Shown here: in pieces, positions 1 through 5,369 of the stretch
Numbering within the stretch: the first letter of the stretch is position 1
Layout: every line of letters starts with the position of its first letter
Assembly (NCBI GenBank): GCA_029983495.1
Contig: JASBZJ010000076.1
Location: 1 to 9,281, forward strand
Length of the DNA: 9,281 bases
From: Porphyromonas sp.
Lineage (GTDB): Bacteria; Bacteroidota; Bacteroidia; Bacteroidales; Porphyromonadaceae
Direction of reading: 5' to 3'
Made by a program: the position numbers and the translations under genes
The notes under the pieces: generated by a model
Seen by the model: the letters and a program-made list of their open reading frames with translations, nothing else
Told to the model about the DNA's origin: nothing
The model's database searches: none

Positions 1-1
1 C

Positions 2-355
2 AAATATGAGCATACAAACGCTATTACCAAAACTATCGGTGTTGCTCAGATATATAACTTCGATTTTATTAATCGCCGTGCAGCAATCGGAATTGTTCTC
101 TTCCCCAACTTTCATCGATTAGGATATGGGAAAAGAGTGCTTACAATGCTATTGAGTTACTCTTTTAAAGCACTATCGCTACGGCAGGTTTATGCCGAAA
201 TATTCCCCGATAATATTGCTGCCCAAAACTGCTTTGAACAGTTGGGTTTTCAGTTAAAGGCTACATTACCGAACTGGTATAAAACCGATGATGGATATAA
301 GGATTTAAATATCTTTGTGCTAACAAAATCGCAATACTTCTATGGATTACAATAA
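2..355 (+). CDS. GNAT-family N-acetyltransferase, 3' part only
   Basis: The reading frame is open from the left edge of the window to TAA at 353-355, giving the last 117 residues; the true start lies outside. The fragment has the GNAT core. A strand ending IGIVLF is followed by the acetyl-CoA pyrophosphate-binding loop HRLGYGK (visible residues 38-44, a variant of Q/RxxGxG/A with His in first place). A helix, the strand VYAEIF and the late motif DN..AQNCFEQLGF (residues 70-83) follow, typical of RimJ/RimL- or SpeG-like members acting on protein N-termini or polyamines. The acceptor cannot be read from the sequence. The stop overlaps the ATG of ligA by 14 bp, so the two genes are probably co-transcribed and perhaps translationally coupled. 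The family call is firm; the substrate is unknown. Confidence 0.85.
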   Translation, partial: KYEHTNAITKTIGVAQIYNFDFINRRAAIGIVLFPNFHRLGYGKRVLTMLLSYSFKALSLRQVYAEIFPDNIAAQNCFEQLGFQLKATLPNWYKTDDGYKDLNIFVLTKSQYFYGLQ

Positions 356-2054
356 TCAAAAGTCGCTATTTGCCATTGATGGTAACAAAAACACTGAAAA
401 TAACGATACTGTATTTGTCGAAAAACAAAACATAGATTCGGCTAACAGTTTGCCAAACTCTATCCAAGAACGAATCTCTTCATTGCGTAATACTATTGAA
501 CAACATAATTATAATTATTATGTTGCCGACTCACCTACTATAAGCGATAAAGAATTCGACGTTTTACTGAAAGAACTAGAGCAACTCGAAAAAGATAACC
601 CCCAATATTACGATGTTAACAGCCCAACCCAACGCGTAGGTATTGGGTTAATTTCAGGTTTTACAAGCTACCCTCATACCACGCCTATGCTTTCGTTGGC
701 GAATACATATACTTTTGCTGAAGTAGATGAATTTTACGAACGAGCAATTCGTAACCTAGGAGTAAAACAACTTAATGTAGTTGCCGAACTTAAGTTTGAT
801 GGTGTATCGATTTCGCTTATTTATAAAAATGGCGAACTTAAACAAGCTCTTACTCGTGGTGATGGGCAAATAGGTGATGATGTTACACATAATATTCGAA
901 CTATAAGCTCAATTCCCCTAAAGCTTCATTCGTCCTCTACGCCTTTCCCAGATGAACTTATTGTACGTGGCGAAATCCTTATGCCATTTAAGCAGTTTGA
1001 TAGGCTTAATAACGAGCGCGAGGATAGTGGAGACCCCCTATTTGCAAACCCACGCAATGCAACTTCGGGAACACTGAAGCTTCTTAACAGCTCGGAAGTA
1101 CGTCGCCGTAAGCTCGATTCATTTGCTTATTACGCCATAAGTAATGGCTTCGACAATATTAAAAGCCACTACGAACGATTAAACTTGCTACGGGAATGGG
1201 GCTTTAAAGTTTCGAATGTTGCAACATTATGCCATTCGTTAGACGAGGTTAAGGCTTTTATAACAGCGTGGGATACACAGAGGCGTACCTTACCATTTGC
1301 AACCGATGGCGTTGTATTGAAGATTGATAACATTGCTTACCAGCAAGAGCTTGGTACAACTGCGAAAGCTCCACGCTGGGCCATTGCTTATAAATTCGAA
1401 ACCGAACGAGCCGAAAGCGTACTACAAAGGGTTACTTTTCAAGTTGGTCGAACAGGTGTTATTACACCAGTTGCAAACTTTAACCCCATACTTATTTCAG
1501 GTAGCATGGTTAAGCGTGCCACTCTGCATAATGCTGATTTTATGAACTCGCTCGACTTACGTGAAGGTGACACGTTACTTATAGAAAAGGGAGGTGAAAT
1601 AATACCAAAAGTTGTAGGTATTGAAACTACTAAACGTTATAACGATGCTCCAATAGTAAACTTTGCTACCCACTGCCCCGACTGTGGAAGTGAACTACTT
1701 CGCCAGGAAGGGGAGGTGGCGTACTATTGTCCTAATCATCTTTTTTGCCCAACACAGGCAAAGGAATCGATTTACCATTACTCAGGCAGAAAAGCTGCAG
1801 ATATTAATATTGGGCGCGAAACGATTGAAGCACTTTATAAACATGGTTTTGTAAAAAGCATTGGCGACCTTTACAAATTAACGGAAAACGAGCTATTACA
1901 ACTTGATGGCTTTAAGGAACGATCAGTTAAGAATTTGTTATCGAGTATCGAGGGTTCGAAAAACCGCCCTTATGCCACTATACTTTTGGTATTGGAATAC
2001 CTTTTGTGGGCGAAGGGAGTGCAAAATTATTGGCTTCGGCTTTCCCCTCCATAA
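342..2054 (+). CDS. ligA: NAD-dependent DNA ligase LigA, N-terminal part up to a frameshift
   Basis: LigA seals nicks in DNA during replication and repair, using NAD+ to adenylate an active-site lysine. In order this part holds the NMN-binding Ia domain (HNYNYYVADSPTISDKEFD, residues 55-73), the adenylation domain with nucleophile Lys151 in KFDG (151-154), TRGDG (171-175), RGE (209-211), DGVVLK with Lys327 and IAYKF with Lys351, the OB fold (about 355-435) and a four-Cys zinc finger (Cys445, Cys448, Cys463, Cys469). The first helix-hairpin-helix segments follow. Homology stops at residue 548; the last 22 residues before TAA are read out of frame. With the frameshift repaired the protein would be 709 residues. 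ATG 342 gives about 36 extra N/D-rich residues compared with typical LigA; an in-frame TTG at 450 would give 673, close to the usual length. No Shine-Dalgarno is visible at either start. Confidence 0.93.
   Translation: MDYNNQKSLFAIDGNKNTENNDTVFVEKQNIDSANSLPNSIQERISSLRNTIEQHNYNYYVADSPTISDKEFDVLLKELEQLEKDNPQYYDVNSPTQRVGIGLISGFTSYPHTTPMLSLANTYTFAEVDEFYERAIRNLGVKQLNVVAELKFDGVSISLIYKNGELKQALTRGDGQIGDDVTHNIRTISSIPLKLHSSSTPFPDELIVRGEILMPFKQFDRLNNEREDSGDPLFANPRNATSGTLKLLNSSEVRRRKLDSFAYYAISNGFDNIKSHYERLNLLREWGFKVSNVATLCHSLDEVKAFITAWDTQRRTLPFATDGVVLKIDNIAYQQELGTTAKAPRWAIAYKFETERAESVLQRVTFQVGRTGVITPVANFNPILISGSMVKRATLHNADFMNSLDLREGDTLLIEKGGEIIPKVVGIETTKRYNDAPIVNFATHCPDCGSELLRQEGEVAYYCPNHLFCPTQAKESIYHYSGRKAADINIGRETIEALYKHGFVKSIGDLYKLTENELLQLDGFKERSVKNLLSSIEGSKNRPYATILLVLEYLLWAKGVQNYWLRLSPP
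1983..1990 (+). other. Frameshift point in ligA (probable loss of one T in a T run)
   Basis: The run TTTT at 1984-1987 is where homology leaves the upstream frame. One added T would make codons ATA CTT TTT GGT ATT GGA (I L F G I G), which fits the conserved LigA segment and joins both halves in a single frame. The site has no canonical X-XXY-YYZ slippery heptamer and I see no clear downstream stem-loop or pseudoknot, so programmed frameshifting is not the first explanation. A homopolymer sequencing or assembly error is most likely. Confidence 0.85.
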
Positions 2055-2470
2055 CAAAATTGTCAGAAGCGACTATGCCTGATTTGTGCAGGATTGATGG
2101 TATTGGTGAGGTAACGGCAAAAGCTATTCGTACCTTTTTTAATGATGAAAACAATCTCGAGCTTATTCATTCTCTTAAGAATGCTGGTGTAACCCTCGAG
2201 AGTAATTTCATAACAATACCCAAGGAGGGAGTGTTAAAAGGGAAAACTATTGTTATTTCGGGTACATTTACCCAGCACTCTCGCGAAGCATATGAACAAA
2301 TAATTGAACAGCATGGTGGTAAAAAAGGGTCTTCAATTTCGCGAAAAACCACTTTTGTGCTAGCAGGAGCTGCAATGGGACCATCGAAAAAGGAAAAAGC
2401 AGAATCCTTGGGAATTCCACTTATTAATGAGGAAGAATTTCTTTCGATGATTAATAAACAGCCCGAGTAG
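1988..2470 (+). CDS. ligA: NAD-dependent DNA ligase LigA, C-terminal part (HhH and BRCT), displaced by a frameshift
   Basis: This is the continuation of ligA in the -1 frame, ending at TAG 2468-2470. Translation from GGT at 1988 gives GIGIPFVGEGSAKLLA, which matches the family's 'alGIrfVGe..Ak.la' segment. A helix-hairpin-helix with DGIGEVTAKAI (repaired residues about 582-600) and a BRCT domain (about 632-706, KGKTIVISGTF, then VLAGAAMGPSKKEKAESLGI) follow. HhH and BRCT help bind nicked DNA. A GTG at 2006 could formally start a 154-residue ORF, but that would cut into a conserved segment, so I read this as the second half of one gene and not a separate gene. The reading stays intact for 160 codons after the break, so the lesion is either very recent or a sequence error. 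Confidence 0.9.
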   Translation, partial: GIGIPFVGEGSAKLLASAFPSITKLSEATMPDLCRIDGIGEVTAKAIRTFFNDENNLELIHSLKNAGVTLESNFITIPKEGVLKGKTIVISGTFTQHSREAYEQIIEQHGGKKGSSISRKTTFVLAGAAMGPSKKEKAESLGIPLINEEEFLSMINKQPE

Positions 2471-2632
2471 CAAACGTTGTTGTTAGTTGTATGTTACATT
2501 TGTGCACAATCTATAGGAGTTGTATTCCGTTTCCTATTCCTCAAATTCAGGCGACACAAAGCCCTTTTCTGTAATAGTTCAGCTTGTTTGCTAATGCGTC
2601 AGCTTGCTGGGCTAAACCAATTATCCTTTAAT

Positions 2633-2679
2633 AGTTAAATCGCTAATCGTTCGAAGTTAAAACGGCTAGCGATTTAGCT
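2633..2679. terminator. Long hairpin between convergent ligA and NamZ gene, possible two-way terminator
   Basis: Positions 2636-2645 (TAAATCGCTA) pair perfectly with 2667-2676 (TAGCGATTTA). The stem extends outward to 2633/2679 with one G-T wobble. It extends inward, after one A/C mismatch, through 2647-2651 with 2661-2665, leaving a nine-base loop. It lies 162 bp after the ligA stop and 75 bp after the NamZ-type gene's stop on the other strand, where a shared terminator would be expected. Neither side has a clean run of T, so intrinsic termination is unproven; transcript 3'-end protection is an alternative. The rest of the 2471-2754 spacer has no gene I can support. It holds only short repeats, such as TATAGGAGTT at 2512-2521 and 2717-2726. 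Confidence 0.5.
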
Positions 2680-2754
2680 TAAAATAGCAAGCGGTAAAGC
2701 CAAGCATTGTGAACTATATAGGAGTTTTGGATACTTATGAAAAAGGAAATATTC

Positions 2755-3960
2755 TCAGCTATCTACCGAGGGGTATAGAAGGTACTTTTGCCGAAGTTTA
2801 CGGTAGTTGTTTAAATCAGTCTTCCACGAAGCTCGTATTTCCTGTTCGCTTTTACCCTGTACAATCTGTTGAAGTAAGCGTTTGTTGCCCACCAGTAATT
2901 CAAAGGTTCGTTTTCGTTCGACTAAATTATAACCAAGTTTTTCTGCCTGTTTATAATAGCGAATAAAAACAGCAAGGTTAAAGCCTTTCATACTATTGGA
3001 ATCAAACCTTTCTCCATAGCAGGTTTTATCTCTATACTTAGGTTGCAAAGCCCCCAACTGAGGTTTAGGAACAAACGTATATTTACCGAAGCGTTTATCG
3101 GGATAACCAATACAAGTAAAAGGGTTATCAGTTCCTCGCCCAACACTCATAATAGTAGCTTCAAATAAACAAAGCGAAGGGTAGAGGTGTATTGCCCAAT
3201 TGGTACGTAAATTAGGACTAGGTGGCGTAGTAATTGAATACGGTTGACCATGTTTCCACCCCTCAATAGGAATAACAGTTACTTCGTTTATCTTATCTTT
3301 TTTCTGAAGCCATCCTTCTCCATTTATCATTAGTGCCAGTTCACCTATGGTTAACCCATGCAAAAGTGGAATAGGGTGCATACCAATAAACGACTTACAA
3401 TCGGCTTCGAGTAATGGCCCATCAACATAGTCGTTAGGGTTTGGACGATCGAGTATGACAACAGGAATTGAACATTCGTTACAAGCTTCCATAACATAAT
3501 GCATTGTACTGATATAAGTATAAAAGCGTGTTCCCACGTCTTGCAAGTCGAATAGAAGAATATCTATGCCATCAAGATCCTTCCGCGAAGGTCTTTTTTT
3601 ATTCCCATACAGCGAAGTGATAGGCAACTTTGTTACAGTATCAACCGATGAAGTAACACTTTTGCCCGCATCATAAGTTCCTCGGAACCCGTGTTCGGGC
3701 GAAAAAAGCCTTACTACCTTTATTCCCTTCGAGATAAGGTATTCGGGCAATAATACATTCCGCTGTACCTGCGAAGTTTGATTTCCTACAATGGCCACAT
3801 TTTTACCTTTAAGTAGGGGAAGATATAGCTCTGTTCGTTGTGCGCCTACACGAATGTTTTGTTGCGAATAACTGGGTAAAGAAAAGGCGAATATAGTTAG
3901 TAGTAAGCAAACGCCTAGGAAAAGGCTTCCTTTCCTAGGCGTAATTCGTATTATTGCCAT
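2755..3960 (-). CDS. DUF1343 / NamZ-type exo-beta-N-acetylmuramidase (GH171-like), secreted
   Basis: The protein is 401 residues, the usual length for the DUF1343 family, whose characterised member NamZ of Bacillus subtilis removes terminal MurNAc from peptidoglycan fragments. A Sec signal peptide is clear: basic start (RITPRK), hydrophobic core at about 12-28 and a likely cut after SYS (residue 32), placing the enzyme in the periplasm or attached outside. Family motifs follow: KNVAIVGNQTS (53-63), RLFSPEHGFRG (84-94) with a conserved Glu89, DILLFDLQDVGTRFYTY (133-149), DRPNPN (171-176), HGLTIGELA (201-209), and PSLCLFEATIMSVGRGTDNP (261-280) with Glu267. Glu89 and Glu267 are my candidates for active-site acids, from family conservation only. 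The ATG at 3960 is the only start that keeps the signal peptide. The gene begins 15 bp after the transaldolase stop, so it is probably co-transcribed. The exact substrate was not tested here. Confidence 0.88.
   Translation of the reverse strand: MAIIRITPRKGSLFLGVCLLLTIFAFSLPSYSQQNIRVGAQRTELYLPLLKGKNVAIVGNQTSQVQRNVLLPEYLISKGIKVVRLFSPEHGFRGTYDAGKSVTSSVDTVTKLPITSLYGNKKRPSRKDLDGIDILLFDLQDVGTRFYTYISTMHYVMEACNECSIPVVILDRPNPNDYVDGPLLEADCKSFIGMHPIPLLHGLTIGELALMINGEGWLQKKDKINEVTVIPIEGWKHGQPYSITTPPSPNLRTNWAIHLYPSLCLFEATIMSVGRGTDNPFTCIGYPDKRFGKYTFVPKPQLGALQPKYRDKTCYGERFDSNSMKGFNLAVFIRYYKQAEKLGYNLVERKRTFELLVGNKRLLQQIVQGKSEQEIRASWKTDLNNYRKLRQKYLLYPSVDS
3911..3942. repeat. Perfect 12-bp inverted repeat inside the start of the NamZ-type gene
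   Basis: ACGCCTAGGAAA at 3911-3922 is the exact reverse complement of TTTCCTAGGCGT at 3931-3942, with an eight-base loop. In the mRNA of the - strand gene the hairpin spans nucleotides +19 to +50 after the ATG, within the codons for the basic and early hydrophobic part of the signal peptide. Such a stem so close to the start could slow initiation or early elongation. No T run follows in either direction, so it is not an evident terminator. Confidence 0.8.
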
Positions 3961-3975
3961 AATAACAATAATGGA

Positions 3976-4641
3976 TTATAGATTACTTTCGGCCACTCGT
4001 TTTTGGTCGGCAATAAAAGCTGCTAAACCGCTATCGGTAAGGGGGTGTTTCAATAACCCTTTAATAGCCGAAAGTGGGCAAGTAGCAATATCGGCACCCA
4101 CTTCCATACATTCAATAATGTGGTGTGTATGGCGAATACTTGCAGCAATAACTTCGGTGGCAAAACCATATTGTTCAAAAACTTCAACAATATCTTCAAC
4201 CAACTGTATTCCGTCACCACTAATATCATCGATTCGACCAACGAAAGGCGAAACATAAGTTGCACCTGCCTTTGCAGCAAGCACGGCCTGCCCCACGTTA
4301 AATATGAGTGTGCAATTAGTAGGAATATCTTCCTGGCTTAGTGCACGAACCGCTTTAATCCCATTTTCAGTAGCTGGTATTTTCACAACGATGTTTTCGT
4401 GTAAAGCAGCTAGTTCGCGCCCTTCTTTAATCATGCCCTCTAAGTCGGTACTCATTACCTCGGCACTTATAGGACCATCGACTATTTCGCAAATCTTTTT
4501 ATAGTGTTCGCGACAGGCTTCATCGCCCGATATTCCTTCGCGAGCCATTAACGAGGGGTTCGTTGTTACCCCATCAAGAACGCCAAGTTCGTTGGCTTCT
4601 TCAATTTGAGCTAGGTTAGCTGTGTCAACAAAAAATTTCAT
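3976..4641 (-). CDS. tal: Small transaldolase / fructose-6-phosphate aldolase family protein (TalC/FSA type)
   Basis: The protein has 221 residues, the size of the compact class I aldolases of the TalC/FSA family, which form a TIM barrel and act in the cytoplasm on sugar phosphates in the non-oxidative pentose phosphate pathway. Family marks are MKFFVDTANLAQIEEA at the start, GVTTNPSLMAREG (24-36), the Schiff-base Lys87 in NIVVKIPAT, TNCTLIFN (108-115), AGATYVSPFVGRIDD (125-139) and AASIRH (166-171). Residue 133 is Phe where Escherichia coli FSA has Tyr131, which favours transaldolase over aldolase activity. The start is ATG 4641, because homology begins there; the frame is open to 4770 but that part overlaps the preceding gene and resembles nothing. 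The gene sits 64 bp after the gamma-carbonic-anhydrase-like gene and 15 bp before the NamZ-type gene, probably in one transcript. Confidence 0.92.
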   Translation of the reverse strand: MKFFVDTANLAQIEEANELGVLDGVTTNPSLMAREGISGDEACREHYKKICEIVDGPISAEVMSTDLEGMIKEGRELAALHENIVVKIPATENGIKAVRALSQEDIPTNCTLIFNVGQAVLAAKAGATYVSPFVGRIDDISGDGIQLVEDIVEVFEQYGFATEVIAASIRHTHHIIECMEVGADIATCPLSAIKGLLKHPLTDSGLAAFIADQKRVAESNL

Positions 4642-4705
4642 TTTCCTTTTGAACGGATAAATAGTTATATATAGGCTTTTACTATGTTTCGTTTTTGGTA
4701 CTGTA

Positions 4706-5263
4706 TTAATAGTTTTCAGGTTGTGGCAACTGTATATTGTCGTCGCCTTCGTGTAGGAACCACGACGCATAAATAGGATAGTTTTTGGCAGTTTTTAGGC
4801 TACTCTTAGCTACATCCTCGGGTTTTAGGTTCTTTATCTTCTTTGCAGGTATACCAGCCCACAATGTATAGGGTTCAACAACTGTTCCTTTGGGTATAAC
4901 AGCTCCAGCAGCAATAATAGCACCTTCACCAATTTTGGCATAATCCATAATAACTGCACCCATACCTATTAGGGCATATTTATCAATTGATGCCCCATGT
5001 ACAATAGCTCCATGACCTATTGAAACATAATCGGCAATTTCGATGGTTGAAGCCTCATAAAGTGTATGAAGAACAGCACAATCCTGAACATTTACATTGT
5101 TACCCAACCTAATGCCGTTTACGTCGCCACGCACTACAGCATTGAACCAAATACTACAATTATCGCCCATTTCAACATTGCCCACTACGCAGGCGCCTTC
5201 GGCGATGAAAGTTTCTTTTCCCATCTTAGGGGTAAAACCTCGTACTGATATTACTTTTCCCAC
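4706..5263 (-). CDS. Gamma-carbonic-anhydrase-like hexapeptide-repeat protein (CamH/YrdA type)
   Basis: The protein is a left-handed beta-helix of hexapeptide repeats (for example IGMGAVIMDYAKIGEGAIIAAGAVI), closing with LWAGIPAKKIK and a C-terminal helix. It keeps the three zinc- or iron-binding histidines of gamma carbonic anhydrases: one in VLHT and two in GHGAIVHG, five residues apart as in Methanosarcina Cam. VVRGDVN and NVQD supply the expected Arg, Asp, Gln and Asp. The acidic proton-shuttle loop of Cam is missing, as in the CamH/YrdA subgroup, whose activity is variable and often unproven. No ATG precedes the first strand. I chose GTG 5263 (185 residues), just before KVISVRGFTP where homologues begin. 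TTG 5302 would add 13 residues but sits at the foot of the upstream hairpin. It is probably the first gene of a unit with the transaldolase and NamZ-type genes. Confidence 0.88.
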   Translation of the reverse strand: MGKVISVRGFTPKMGKETFIAEGACVVGNVEMGDNCSIWFNAVVRGDVNGIRLGNNVNVQDCAVLHTLYEASTIEIADYVSIGHGAIVHGASIDKYALIGMGAVIMDYAKIGEGAIIAAGAVIPKGTVVEPYTLWAGIPAKKIKNLKPEDVAKSSLKTAKNYPIYASWFLHEGDDNIQLPQPENY

Positions 5264-5303
5264 AAGTATACTTTTTATTGAATATCCTAGTAATGAAAAC
5301 AAC

Positions 5304-5358
5304 GAACTATAGCTTGGCTTATAATGCTCTTATAACAGCACAATCCAAGCTATAGTTT
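5304..5358 (-). terminator. Hairpin after the aminopeptidase P gene, probable intrinsic terminator
   Basis: AACTATAGCTTGG at 5305-5317 and CCAAGCTATAGTT at 5345-5357 are a perfect 13-bp inverted repeat, with one more G-T pair at 5304/5358. The 27-base loop can form an inner six-bp TTATAA stem (5319-5324 with 5330-5335). Read on the - strand it starts 12 bases after the aminopeptidase stop and is followed by the T-rich CGTTGTTTTC. Position and structure suit a terminator that separates this gene from the downstream three-gene unit. A protein-binding operator for the downstream gene is a weaker alternative. Confidence 0.65.
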
Positions 5359-5369
5359 AACTACTTAAA

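Noticed and set aside
310..317. TATCTTTG, a full TAnnTTTG match 25 bp before ligA ATG
   Set aside because: No TTG-like -33 element lies about 19 bases upstream, it is inside the GNAT coding region, and a six-base match is expected several times by chance in AT-rich DNA of this length.
2571..2617. Repeated CAGCTTG and GCTAA words in the spacer
   Set aside because: Only two short imperfect copies; too little for a repeat array or binding-site cluster.
2709..2966. 85-residue + strand ORF starting in the spacer after ligA
   Set aside because: Most of it lies antisense to the well-supported NamZ-type gene and its product has no recognisable motif.
4642..4770. N-terminal extension of the transaldolase frame to 4770
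   Set aside because: It overlaps the end of the carbonic-anhydrase-like gene, has no family similarity, and MKFFVDTANL at 4641 is the standard family start.
2755..5263. A new multi-gene system made of the carbonic-anhydrase-like, transaldolase and NamZ-type genes
   Set aside because: They are likely co-transcribed, but each is a known housekeeping-type family and nothing in the sequence ties them into one new pathway.
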